Translations under genes and position numbers: made by a program
Notes under the pieces: model-generated
What the model was told of the DNA's origin: nothing
The model's database searches: none
Seen by the model: only the letters and a program-made list of their open reading frames with translations
Source of the DNA: NORP181 sp047623555
GTDB taxonomy: Bacteria > Pseudomonadota > Alphaproteobacteria > Rhodobacterales > Rhodobacteraceae
Direction: 5' to 3'
NCBI GenBank assembly: GCA_047623555.1
Contig: JBLHMP010000047.1
Coordinates: 1-30,601, forward strand
DNA: 30,601 bases
Shown: positions 7,220 to 15,266 of the stretch, in pieces
Layout of the letters: each line of letters starts with the position of its first letter
Position numbering within the stretch: the first letter of the stretch is position 1

Positions 7220-10072
7220 CTATTCAGCCGCCACGCGTTTTGGGTCAAGCATAGATTTGAGATAATGCCCGGTATAGGACGCCGCAACCGCCGCAACCTG
7301 TTCCGGCGTTCCTGTCGCAACAATCTCTCCACCGCCATCGCCGCCTTCGGGCCCAATGTCGATGATATAGTCCGCCGTTTTTATCACGTCCAAATTATGT
7401 TCAATCACGATCACGGAATTGCCCTGATTTACCAATTCATGAAGCACTTCCAATAGCTTACGCACATCCTCGAAATGCAGACCAGTTGTCGGCTCATCCA
7501 AAATATACAACGTCCGCCCCGTCGATCTCTTGGCCAGTTCCTTGGACAGCTTAACACGCTGCGCCTCGCCCCCCGACAGCGTTGTCGCCTGTTGACCAAC
7601 CTTGATATAATTAAGCCCAACCCGCACCAACGCATCCATCTTTTCGCGGATCGGCGGCACCGCCTTAAAGAATTCTTGCGCATCTTCGACGGTCATATCA
7701 AGAACGTTTGCTATGCTCTTACCTTTGAAGGTAATTTCCAAAGTTTCACGGTTATAGCGCGCGCCTTTACACGTCTCGCAGGTGACATAAACATCTGGCA
7801 AAAAGTGCATTTCGATCTTGATAACACCATCGCCTTTACACGCCTCACAGCGCCCGCCCTTGACATTGAACGAGAAACGCCCCGGAAAATAGCCCCGTGC
7901 CTTGGATTCAGGCAAGCCCGCGAACCAATCGCGGATCGGTGTGAATGCCCCAGTATAAGTCGCCGGGTTTGACCGCGGCGTACGCCCGATGGCGCGTTGG
8001 TCAATGTCGATGACCTTATCCAGATGTTCCAGCCCTTTGATGGTCTCACAAGGCGCCGGTGTCTGGCGCGCACCGTTCAACCGCATCGAGGCGGTTTTAA
8101 ACAGCGTCTCAATGGTCAGCGTCGATTTCCCGCCCCCCGATACGCCGGTCACGCAGACAAATTGACCCAATGGAAACTTGGCCGTCATATTTTTCAGGTT
8201 GTTGCCAGTGGCCCCGACAACAGTCACCGATTTGCCTTTACCTTTGCGCCGCTTGGCCGGAACTGCAATTTTGCGCGCGCCCGACAGATATTGTCCGGTC
8301 AACGACGCCGGATCAGCCATAATTTCCTGCGGTGTGCCTTCAGACACAACCCAGCCGCCATGCACGCCCGCCCCCGGACCAATATCAAACACATAATCAG
8401 CCGCGCGAACGGCCTCTTCGTCATGTTCTACCACGATCACCGTATTGCCCTGATCACGCAGGTTTTTCAGCGTATCCAACAACCGATCATTGTCGCGCTG
8501 ATGCAGGCCAATCGAAGGCTCATCCAGCACATACAATACCCCCGTAAGACCGCTGCCGATCTGGCTGGCGAGTCGGATGCGCTGGCTTTCCCCGCCCGAC
8601 AAGGTTCCGCTCGCACGCGACAATGTAAGGTACTCTAGCCCTACATTATTAAGAAAACCCAAACGCTCGCGAACTTCTTTCAAAATTGCCTTGGCGATCT
8701 CATTTTTCTGCGCACTCAGGTGATTTGGCACGTCCTCACACCAGGCAAACGCCTCGCGGATCGACATTTGTACAACCTTGCCCACATGCAGATCCCCGAT
8801 GCGCACGGCCAACGCCTCCTCGCGCAGACGGAACCCGTTACAGCTGCCACAGTGACGATTGTTTTGATAGCGCTCAAACTCTTCGCGAATCCAGTTGGAA
8901 TCGGTCTCACGATAGCGCCGGTCCATGTTGGGAATCACGCCCTCAAACACCCGCGTCACCTGATAAACCCGCCCGCCTTCGTCATAGCGGAACATGATTT
9001 CTTCGTCGCCAGACCCATACAAAAACACCTGCTGGACATTCTCGGGCAGGTCTTTCCATTTGGTGTTCTGATTAAATTTGTAATGTTTGGCGATAGATTC
9101 AATTGTCTGCAGGAAATACGGCGATTTGCCTTTGCGCCAAGGCGCCAGCGCCCCGTCGCTGATTTTCAGCGCGGCATCAGGCACCACCAACCGTTCGTCA
9201 AAAAATAGCTCTTTGCCCAAGCCGTCACATTCCGGACAAGCACCAAAAGGCGCGTTGAAGGAAAACAATCTTGGTTCGATTTCCGGGATGGTAAATCCAC
9301 TGACCGGACAAGCGAATTTCTCGGAAAATGTCTGGCGTTCCGGGTCGTCCGTTGCCGTTTCCAGCACCGCAATCCCATCGGCCAGATCCAGCGCCGTACG
9401 CAGGCTGTCCGCCAAGCGGGTTTCCAACCCTTCGCGCACCACAATCCGGTCCACGACAACATCAATGTCATGACGGAATTTCTTGTCCAGCTTCGGAGCG
9501 TCTTCCAATTCGTAGAACGCGCCGTTCACCTTAACCCGTTGAAAACCTTGTTTGCGTAACTCGATGAATTCTTTTCGATATTCACCTTTTCGATCCCGCA
9601 CAATCGGCGCCAAAAGATAGGCGCGCGTGCCCTCTTCCATCGCCATAATTCTGTCGACCATATCCTGCACCTGCTGTGCCTCAATCGGCAGTCCGGTTGC
9701 AGGGCTGTATGGCGTTCCGGCGCGGGCATAAAGCAGCCGCATATAGTCATAAATCTCAGTTACAGTACCCACGGTCGATCGCGGGTTTTTTGAAGTAGTT
9801 TTTTGTTCAATCGAAATCGCCGGCGACAGACCACTAATGTGATCCACATCCGGCTTTTCCATCATATTAAGAAATTGCCGCGCATAGGCCGACAATGATT
9901 CAACATACCGCCGCTGCCCTTCGGCATAGATCGTGTCAAATGCGAGCGACGATTTTCCGGACCCCGACAGCCCAGTAATCACAACCAATTGGTCGCGTGG
10001 AATATCTACATCAATATTCTTAAGATTGTGTTCGCGCGCGCCGCGCACTTCGATAAATTTCAACTCAGCCAT
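7220..10072 (-). CDS. uvrA: UvrABC excinuclease subunit A
   Basis: 950 aa from ATG 10070-10072, the normal length. UvrA is the damage-recognition ATPase of nucleotide excision repair and loads UvrB. Two ABC modules are complete: Walker A GLSGSGKS at 34-41, and signatures LSGGESQRIRLA with LYVLDEPSIGLH and LSGGEAQRVKLS with LYILDEPTTGLH. Zinc-binding cysteine pairs are present (ACPECDG, HCGSCNG, RCEACKGDG with TCETCKGA). The product opens MAELKFIEVRGAREHNLKN, as expected for UvrA. An in-frame extension of 19 codons to 10129 is possible but unlike the family. An SOS box 63 nt upstream indicates LexA control. The 3' end meets the membrane protein gene convergently. Confidence 0.97.
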   Translation of the reverse strand: MAELKFIEVRGAREHNLKNIDVDIPRDQLVVITGLSGSGKSSLAFDTIYAEGQRRYVESLSAYARQFLNMMEKPDVDHISGLSPAISIEQKTTSKNPRSTVGTVTEIYDYMRLLYARAGTPYSPATGLPIEAQQVQDMVDRIMAMEEGTRAYLLAPIVRDRKGEYRKEFIELRKQGFQRVKVNGAFYELEDAPKLDKKFRHDIDVVVDRIVVREGLETRLADSLRTALDLADGIAVLETATDDPERQTFSEKFACPVSGFTIPEIEPRLFSFNAPFGACPECDGLGKELFFDERLVVPDAALKISDGALAPWRKGKSPYFLQTIESIAKHYKFNQNTKWKDLPENVQQVFLYGSGDEEIMFRYDEGGRVYQVTRVFEGVIPNMDRRYRETDSNWIREEFERYQNNRHCGSCNGFRLREEALAVRIGDLHVGKVVQMSIREAFAWCEDVPNHLSAQKNEIAKAILKEVRERLGFLNNVGLEYLTLSRASGTLSGGESQRIRLASQIGSGLTGVLYVLDEPSIGLHQRDNDRLLDTLKNLRDQGNTVIVVEHDEEAVRAADYVFDIGPGAGVHGGWVVSEGTPQEIMADPASLTGQYLSGARKIAVPAKRRKGKGKSVTVVGATGNNLKNMTAKFPLGQFVCVTGVSGGGKSTLTIETLFKTASMRLNGARQTPAPCETIKGLEHLDKVIDIDQRAIGRTPRSNPATYTGAFTPIRDWFAGLPESKARGYFPGRFSFNVKGGRCEACKGDGVIKIEMHFLPDVYVTCETCKGARYNRETLEITFKGKSIANVLDMTVEDAQEFFKAVPPIREKMDALVRVGLNYIKVGQQATTLSGGEAQRVKLSKELAKRSTGRTLYILDEPTTGLHFEDVRKLLEVLHELVNQGNSVIVIEHNLDVIKTADYIIDIGPEGGDGGGEIVATGTPEQVAAVAASYTGHYLKSMLDPKRVAAE

Positions 10073-10091
10073 GACACCCTCGATTAGCCAT

Positions 10092-10815
10092 TTACTCATA
10101 GACGGCCAGCGCCGAGTCTCCAACCCCAAAACATGAACATAAAGGGAACGTTAAATATTCTGTGCGACGTTGTCGACGTGCCAGCACCGCATGGACACAA
10201 AATCCGCTTAGAAACAAAGCTCCGGTGAAAATCAGAAAGCCGATTATCCCGGCAATCTCCGCCAAACCCGCCAGAATCGGAGTGCCCAATGTCGTCCCAA
10301 GATTGTCCGTTTGGGCCATTGCACCATTTGCCAGTGCCTGCCCTGCAGACCACGATTAAATTGCGGCACCGCCGCAAAACTTGCCCCCTGAATTAGGCCC
10401 ATCAACAGGGCAAGTCCGAAAAATGCCCGAATTTAAGCTGGGGACATCCACACTGCCAGATTAAAAAAAATGCAGGCGGCAAACCCAATTTGGATGATCC
10501 GGTAGGCGGCGATGCCCCCCCCAATGTAATCAAAAGGGCAATCCCAGCAAGTGGCATTCCTCCGATGATCAGGGCCCGTGCAGATGGCTGCATAAACGGC
10601 GGCATGATCATCAAGATCGCCACAAACGCACCCGCAGAACACACCCATCCCAATCCTAGCATACTAAGATAGAGTGAGCGAAAGAAGCGCAGGCGGTCCT
10701 GATCTATATCGTTAAAGTTCAATCCTTTGTAAGCCACACCAATGATATCACGTGGCAATAACATCTAAAACATCCAAGTTACGCCGGCAATCACAGCCCT
10801 ACCTGTCACAGCCAT
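10092..10815 (-). pseudogene. major facilitator superfamily transporter remnant
   Basis: Hydrophobic transporter-like sequence is spread over several frames. Order on the minus strand: an ATG at 10815 followed by AVTGRAVIAGVTWMF and an in-frame TAG; then LLPRDIIGVAYKGL and membrane segments SAGAFVAILMIMPPFM and GMPLAGIALLITLGGG. A frameshift near 10515 leads to a segment ending WMSPA and a TAA. Next come LLMGLIQGASFAAVPQ and NRGLQGRALANGAMAQTDN in another frame, and the final helices IAGIIGFLIFTGALFLSGF. The last two blocks resemble the C-terminal half of MFS permeases. No single frame covers more than about 120 residues, and half of the usual twelve helices are missing. The substrate cannot be guessed. 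The remnant sits between uvrA and an IS5 fragment, whose insertion may have started the decay. Confidence 0.7.
10135..10149. promoter_or_regulatory. LexA (SOS) box upstream of uvrA
   Basis: GAAC (10135-10138), seven bases, GAAC (10146-10149). Read on the uvrA strand this is GTTC-N7-GTTC, the direct-repeat LexA site of alphaproteobacteria. It lies 63-77 nt before the uvrA start, where a promoter would be, which supports damage-inducible expression. Confidence 0.85.
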
Positions 10816-10890
10816 ACTACCGTCTGGGATGTGACAGTTAGCCGCCGCCCGGCTAAGAAGATTGATCAGCATTGAGCGTCCTCCCAGATG

Positions 10891-11199
10891 TCATCCGGAT
10901 CGGGCGGCCAAGTGCATCCACTGCCAGGCAGTCGAAACACAGTTTCGATGAGAGGGGATCATCAGCACATCAGTTTGACCACCGTTCCGTGCCAGCTCGA
11001 TCAGAATGCGGGCAAACACACCCTTTCGGCTCCACCTTACGAACCTGTTGTAGAGTGCCTCTGGTGGGCCATATTTTGACGACGCATCGCGCCACCGCAA
11101 GCCATTACGATTGACAAATATTATGCCACTCAGCACGCGCTTGTCATCCACCCGAGGTTTGCCATGAGACTTTGGAAAGAAAGGTTGGAGACGCGCCAT
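10891..11199 (-). pseudogene. IS5-family transposase, N-terminal fragment
   Basis: It opens ARLQPFFPKSHGKPRVDD, then KRVLSGIIFVNRNGLRWRDA and LYNRFVRWSRKGVFARI, the recognisable N-terminal (DUF4096-like) part of IS5-group transposases. Family agreement ends around NGGQTDVLMI; the tail (HRNCVSTAWQWMH) is out of frame, and the DDE catalytic part is absent. The opening Met is a weak start without a clear ribosome site. No terminal inverted repeats or target duplication could be recognised, so the element's ends are lost. It separates the MFS remnant from the NusG fragment. Confidence 0.8.
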
Positions 11200-11334
11200 T
11201 TTTGGAGCAGTGATTCAGATGTTCGGCACAAAACCAATGGGTCCTGATCCTAGGCCGATCTGACCAATCCCATAGTTCCGCCGCAAATAAAATTTGCGGC
11301 TCTTCCCTTCGCGCAGCATTCGGGCGCACGCTCA

Positions 11335-11618
11335 TCAGACTTCGGATTCGCCATCTTTTGATAAAAGCGCGGTCTTTATTTCCATCTGAATATTGCCACT
11401 CATAATGTTCAGCATCGCCTTGGCAGTTTGCCCCTTAATATCAATCACCCGAACCTTCTGACCCTCAAATGGTCCTTCGACCACGCGCGCAACATCGCCA
11501 ACACCAAAATCCCGGCGCGCCGCGATCCGCCGCCTGACTTCAGGTGTCACTTTCCAATCGCCATATTGGCGCATCAATCGCATCACTGTCACTTCTGACA
11601 TCTGGATTGGGCGGCCAT
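11335..11618 (-). pseudogene. NusG-like protein, C-terminal KOW-domain fragment
   Basis: About 94 codons read GRPIQMSEVTVMRLMRQYG, then RRRIAARRDFGVGDVARVVE and GPFEGQKVRVIDI, the KOW motif of NusG/RfaH-type elongation factors, ending KTALLSKDGESEV. The N-terminal NGN domain that contacts RNA polymerase is missing. The sequence immediately upstream (from about 11619) instead matches, on the other strand, a LOG-family gene. A start codon at 11658 is open but would add residues that belong to the antisense of that gene. It is probably a specialised NusG paralogue or phage-type antiterminator rather than the housekeeping copy, to judge by the linker, and is not functional as such. Confidence 0.72.
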
Positions 11619-11619
11619 C

Positions 11620-11994
11620 TGTACCTTTGGGGTCATTCCAACGCATCTGATGGCGCAAGAAGTCGGCAAAACCGACCTAACCCAGCTTGCCGTCACCGAA
11701 ACCATGCACGAGCGTAAAAAAATCATGTTCATGAACGCCGATGTGGTGGTGGTGGTGCTCCCCGGTGCCACCGGATCGCTAGACGAGCGGTTCAAAGCGC
11801 TGACTTGGCGGCAATTGGGCCTGCATAACAAATCGGTTCTGGTACTCAAGACCGCCGGATATTGGACGCAGTTACTAGCGCTGATAAATCACGTGATCGC
11901 TCAGGGCTTTGTCGATGCTGAACTGGCCGGTTTCCTGACCGTGGTCGCCCCCCCCGAGCCCGCAATAGATGCTTTGCGCGCGGCAATGGAATAG
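11620..11994 (+). pseudogene. LOG-family (TIGR00730 Rossmann) protein, C-terminal fragment
   Basis: The frame reads TFGVIPTHLMAQEVGKTDLT, then ETMHERKKIMFMNADVVVVV, LPGATGSLDE and ALTWRQLGLHNKSVLVL to the TAG at 11994. These are the hallmarks of LOG-family cytokinin-nucleoside phosphoribohydrolases (lysine decarboxylase-like Rossmann proteins), with the PGGxGTxxE motif slightly altered to PGATGSLDE. The first 70 or so residues, including the nucleotide-binding GGG, are missing: homology stops at about 11620, exactly where the NusG fragment begins on the opposite strand. An ATG at 11650 is open but lacks a ribosome site. The 3' end overlaps rarD by 94 bp. Confidence 0.78.
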
Positions 11995-12830
11995 ATCAGC
12001 AACGCCCCCCAGATCATCGAGAACGATATGGCGTGCCAGCGGCTGAACGGCTCGGAAAATATTATCACAGCGCAAAAGAACTGCAGCGTTGGATTGATGT
12101 AGAGCAACAATCCAACGGTCGACATCGCAATACGCCGCGCTCCGAAGGTGAACAGAATGAGCGGCATCGCCGTGATCGGCCCTGACGCGACAAGCAGCAC
12201 GCTGTCCCACGTGGTGACGCCAAAATGCCCCTCCCCGTTGCGATGGATCATCAATAAAATCGTCAGCGCAATTGGTAGGAAAATCAGGATTTCGCAGGTG
12301 ACCGAGACAACCGGCCCAAGCGGCAGTTGTTTCTTGATAACCCCGTAAAGCGCAAAGCTGATCGCCAGGATCAGCGAAATCCACGGCGCGACGCCCAATC
12401 CAATGGTCAGAACAATCACCGCAAAACTCGCCAACACGATAGCAACCCACTGAACCCGGCCCAAACGTTCGCCAAACCAGAACCACCCAATCACCACAGC
12501 CGCCAGTGGATAGATGTAATAGCCCAGACTGGTTTCCGTGGTCCGCCCGATCTGAATCGCCACAATGAACAGGAACCAATTGATCGATATCATCAACGAT
12601 GCCGCCACCAGCATACCGGCGCGACGCCAACCAGAAAATGCACCAAAAATTTCGCCGGAACGCCCCTGCAACAACAGAATGCCGCCAAAAAACACAAACG
12701 ACCACAGCGCCCGATGCGCCAAAATCTCATGTGCAGGGACATCGGGCAATTGCTTATAATAGATCGGCGACAGCCCCCAAATGGCCGAAGCGCCTACAAT
12801 TGCCAATATGCCTTTTTGTGCGTCGGTCAT
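11901..12830 (-). CDS. rarD: RarD-type EamA-family permease
   Basis: 309 aa with about ten hydrophobic helices. The opening (KGILAIVGASAIWGLSPIYY) and EILAHRALWSFVFF are characteristic of RarD proteins within the drug/metabolite transporter superfamily. Known RarD proteins are annotated from chloramphenicol sensitivity in Pseudomonas, but the physiological substrate is uncertain. ATG 12828-12830 follows GAGGG at good spacing. The last roughly 30 residues are polar and lie antisense to the LOG fragment. Upstream lies the sodB terminator, so it is transcribed separately from sodB. The gene is intact, although its 3' neighbour is a deletion scar. Confidence 0.88.
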   Translation of the reverse strand: MTDAQKGILAIVGASAIWGLSPIYYKQLPDVPAHEILAHRALWSFVFFGGILLLQGRSGEIFGAFSGWRRAGMLVAASLMISINWFLFIVAIQIGRTTETSLGYYIYPLAAVVIGWFWFGERLGRVQWVAIVLASFAVIVLTIGLGVAPWISLILAISFALYGVIKKQLPLGPVVSVTCEILIFLPIALTILLMIHRNGEGHFGVTTWDSVLLVASGPITAMPLILFTFGARRIAMSTVGLLLYINPTLQFFCAVIIFSEPFSRWHAISFSMIWGALLIYSIAARKASIAGSGGATTVRKPASSASTKP

Positions 12831-12943
12831 GGGGCCCTCTACGCCAAGCGGTGCTGCAAAGCCCGCATCTCTGCAAGGCCCAAAGTTCTTTTGTTTCTAA
12901 ATATCCCCGCCGGAGGCCTAAAAAATCGCCCCACACACAACAA

Positions 12944-12974
12944 ACAAAAACGCCCGACACAATGGCCGGGCGTT
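12944..12974 (-). terminator. rho-independent terminator after sodB
   Basis: On the minus strand, AACGCCCG (12974-12967) and CGGGCGTT (12956-12949) form an 8-bp stem with a ten-base loop, followed by TTTTTGTTTG. It starts 22 nt after the sodB stop codon. Confidence 0.88.
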
Positions 12975-12995
12975 CCCAAATCAGTCCAAAATGTC

Positions 12996-13598
12996 CTAGC
13001 TCAAGCGCGAGGCAACATTTTCCCAGTTCACCAGATTGTCGAGAAAGTTCGACAGGTACACAGGGCGTTTGTTGCGGAAATCAATGTAATAGGAATGCTC
13101 CCACACATCACAACCCAGCAGCGCCGTTTGACCAAAACAAAGCGGGTTCACGCCGTTTTCGGTCTTGGTCACTGCCAGCGATCCGTCAGCGTTCTGCACC
13201 AACCAGCACCAGCCCGCGCCAAACTGACCCGCGCCCGCCGCTGAAAACTGCTTTTTGAAATCATCAACCGAGCCGAACGACTCTTTCAAAGCAGACTCAA
13301 GATTGCCGGGCATGCCGGCATCGTCCGGGCCCATCATCTGCCAGAACTGGTTGTGGTTCCACAGCTGCGAAATGTTGTTGAAAATGCCGTTTTGCGCCAC
13401 AGAACCCGCATCATATGTGCCGGTAATGATGTCTTCAAGCGACTTGCCGTCCCATTCGGTGCCCGCAATCGCCGCATTGCCATTGGTGACATAGGCGTTG
13501 TGATGCAGGTCGTGGTGGAATTCCATCGTTTCTGCCGACATGCCTTTGGCAGCCAGCGCGTCATGTGCATAAGGAAGATCAGGTAGTTCAAAAGCCAT
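12996..13598 (-). CDS. sodB: superoxide dismutase, iron type
   Basis: 200 aa of the Fe/Mn superoxide dismutase family, converting superoxide to H2O2 and O2, probably cytoplasmic as no signal peptide is seen. Metal ligands are visible: H28 in EFHHDLHH, H82 in QLWNHNQFW, and D164 and H168 in CDVWEHSYY. Gln78, four residues before H82, occupies the position of the iron-type second-shell glutamine, and the MnSOD-type TANQ is TENG here, so iron is the likely metal. ATG 13596-13598 has a near-perfect AGGAGG site, so the more upstream in-frame start is rejected. It is a single-gene unit with its own terminator. Confidence 0.95.
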   Translation of the reverse strand: MAFELPDLPYAHDALAAKGMSAETMEFHHDLHHNAYVTNGNAAIAGTEWDGKSLEDIITGTYDAGSVAQNGIFNNISQLWNHNQFWQMMGPDDAGMPGNLESALKESFGSVDDFKKQFSAAGAGQFGAGWCWLVQNADGSLAVTKTENGVNPLCFGQTALLGCDVWEHSYYIDFRNKRPVYLSNFLDNLVNWENVASRLS

Positions 13599-13723
13599 GT
13601 TGGCCTCCTGCAATTCATGTTGATGTCTATGGGCTTTTTGCGGGGCGGACTGGCATAGGTCAAGACCTAGCTTGCCAAAGGCGCATTTTAGGCGTGTCTT
13701 TGGCAGGACGGGGCCTCAGTCAA

Positions 13724-13945
13724 ATGGCAAAACTGACGTCAGACAACTCAACTCAACAGCCCGAAAATCAACTCGGACCAGCGTTATACTTTGTTCCCGG
13801 TGCATGGCTTGCAACTCAAAACCCGCCAACTGCATCCGCAACACCGCCAAAAAATCCACCCACAGCATCCGCAACACCGCCAAAAAATCCACCCACAGCA
13901 TCCGCAACGCCACCCAAAAACCCATTCATCTTAAAATCCTTCTAA
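13724..13945 (+). CDS. small Pro/Ala/Thr-rich protein with 11-residue tandem repeats
   Basis: 73 aa from ATG 13724 (AKLTSDNSTQQPENQLGPAL), then YFVPGAWLATQN, three copies of PPTASATPPKN and the end PFILKSF. I do not recognise a family. The case for real coding is the pattern of differences between repeats: all seven base changes among the three units are third-position and synonymous in this frame. A convincing ribosome site is lacking (a weak GGGG at 10-nt distance), so the true start may be elsewhere or the gene may be a remnant of a longer repeat protein. It has no membrane segment or clear signal peptide. It is divergent from sodB and convergent with the decayed lipoprotein gene, whose 3' end overlaps it by 15 bp. 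Confidence 0.5.
   Translation: MAKLTSDNSTQQPENQLGPALYFVPGAWLATQNPPTASATPPKNPPTASATPPKNPPTASATPPKNPFILKSF
13823..13921 (+). repeat. three tandem 33-bp repeats
   Basis: Units at 13823-13855, 13856-13888 and 13889-13921. Units 1 and 2 differ at three bases, units 2 and 3 at four. Each codes PPTASATPPKN in the plus frame. There are no spacers, so this is a minisatellite-like coding repeat, not a CRISPR array. Confidence 0.9.
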
Positions 13946-14688
13946 TTCCATATCTGGTGTTGATCCATGGCCATGTGGACCGTTCAATTCAGTATCTCGC
14001 GCCAAAACGACGTTGTTAACATAACGGTGTACCTGAATAAGACGCAGTCTAACCGTCAATGACGGGATCCTGCGCACCCATTCCTTTTCTTTAGCTGTGA
14101 TTGGGTCCCGATACGTCGTTACGGAATATTTCATCACATGGCCGCGAGAGTCATAGTCAATACGCAGGGCCGCAACATAGGTCACACCGGACAACGTCCT
14201 GCGCAAAATTTCAACATTTTTTCTTTTACGCGCGGTTATCACGGATTGCGAATAGTATCCGTTATGAACGTCTTTGCTAACGTTCACGAACTGTGTCGAC
14301 GGTAGCCTCGCCCCACATTTTCCCGGCGTGCATCCAGGGAAATCGACACGCCAATATCGCGAAGGGGCCTCGATTGAAAATATATAGGCGTGGATTTAAG
14401 TCCGGTGTCCTAAAATCGGGACAAAAAGTCAGCCCAAATCAGAGCGGCTGGCGGATTAGCACCAATAAGCCCGTTGTACGCTTCTATCGCGTAGGCGGGT
14501 GATTTGATCACCGGACCGCTATTAAGCGCAGAGGTCAACCGGTAACCCGGCATTTTTTCCAGCACGAATTTTTGAAACTGTTACTGGCCATCCGGTTGTG
14601 TTGACCCACTGCCGGCGCAGCCAACGGTAATCATTGAAATAAATCTCAACAGTAATATTTGGATAAGTGTTTTGAACTGAAATGTCAT
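13931..14688 (-). pseudogene. decayed lipoprotein gene of unknown family
   Basis: ATG 14686-14688, with GGGAGG upstream, starts a 35-residue product with a hydrophobic leader and a lipobox-like ITVGC-AGS, stopped by TAA at 14581-14583. In the same frame the sequence continues protein-like (QFQKFVLEKMPGYRLTSALN, then IEAYNGLIGANPPAALIW) to a TAG at 14410. A shifted frame carries RLYIFNRGPFAILACRFPW and MHAGKMWGEATVDTVRER. The last part is an open frame from 14287 to 13931 (SKDVHNGYYSQSVITARKRK, then TLSGVTYVAALRIDYD). Joined, these give a secreted lipoprotein of about 250 aa. The lipobox start is well supported. That the three blocks are one gene is inference from order and strand. Alternatives are an intact 35-aa lipoprotein, and a separate 118-aa ORF from GTG 14287. 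Confidence 0.42.
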
Positions 14689-14791
14689 TATGGTAGCCTC
14701 CCGTTCATTCATTAAAGTCTGGAATACCTAGCCTATTGCCGAGCCGTAGCCATATAGCGATTGATCGCCATTATTGGTCCTCAATACGCGT

Positions 14792-15190
14792 CTATTTCCG
14801 CAGAGCGCACCGCCCAGTGCTGCGCTCTCTCGAGTTATTCCCTAAAAATGCCTCAACCGTCAGCCGGTTTTTCTGCGCATCAAACCGCACGCCATAGGTA
14901 ACTCGGATATTCCCGGACTGTCGTGACGGTAATTCCAGCTGATAGCTAAATTTGTAAATTGGCGGGCCAGACATTTCCACCTTGGTACTTATAGGTTCTT
15001 TAAAAACGTGCTGAATAAAGGGATCAATTGCCCGAATGGTTTGATTTGTCGGATCAATCCAGTAAATTGCCTCTTTTGGGGCCCAGTTCTGGCGCGAATG
15101 CGTCTGAAGTTTACAATCGTAACGCATTGGCGCCGCAGAAATCGCAGTTCCGGCCGCGACCAAAGCCAATGTCGTCAGAGTTTTCAGCAT
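14792..15190 (-). CDS. secreted protein of unknown function
   Basis: 132 aa from ATG 15188-15190. The first 19 residues (MLKTLTTLALVAAGTAISA) form a good Sec signal peptide ending in a signal-peptidase I type site, leaving a mature protein that starts near APMRYDC. The mature part looks like a small beta-rich periplasmic protein, with alternating hydrophobic strands (YKFSYQLELPS, IRVTYGVRFD, NRLTVEAFLG). There are two cysteines, near the mature N-terminus and the C-terminus (GRCALRK), which could form a disulfide. I know no family. The ribosome site is weak. It follows soxG at 76-nt distance on the same strand and might be transcribed with it. Confidence 0.65.
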   Translation of the reverse strand: MLKTLTTLALVAAGTAISAAPMRYDCKLQTHSRQNWAPKEAIYWIDPTNQTIRAIDPFIQHVFKEPISTKVEMSGPPIYKFSYQLELPSRQSGNIRVTYGVRFDAQKNRLTVEAFLGNNSRERSTGRCALRK

Positions 15191-15266
15191 ACCAGCCCAA
15201 TCTACTATACTTGTACAATTAGGCACAGATTGGGCGTAAACCAATGCAACTTCAAGATAAAAATAT

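Noticed and set aside
11875..12705. 276-codon frame on the minus strand overlapping rarD
   Set aside because: Second frame of rarD on the same strand; the RarD frame has all family signatures.
12327..13244. 305-codon open frame on the plus strand
   Set aside because: Runs antisense through both rarD and sodB and the terminator between them; no protein-like features.
13823..13921. CRISPR-like array
   Set aside because: The 33-bp units are directly adjacent without spacers, not palindromic, and in phase with a coding frame.
14293..14502. 69-codon plus-strand frame
   Set aside because: Antisense to protein-like blocks of the decayed lipoprotein gene; no start signals.
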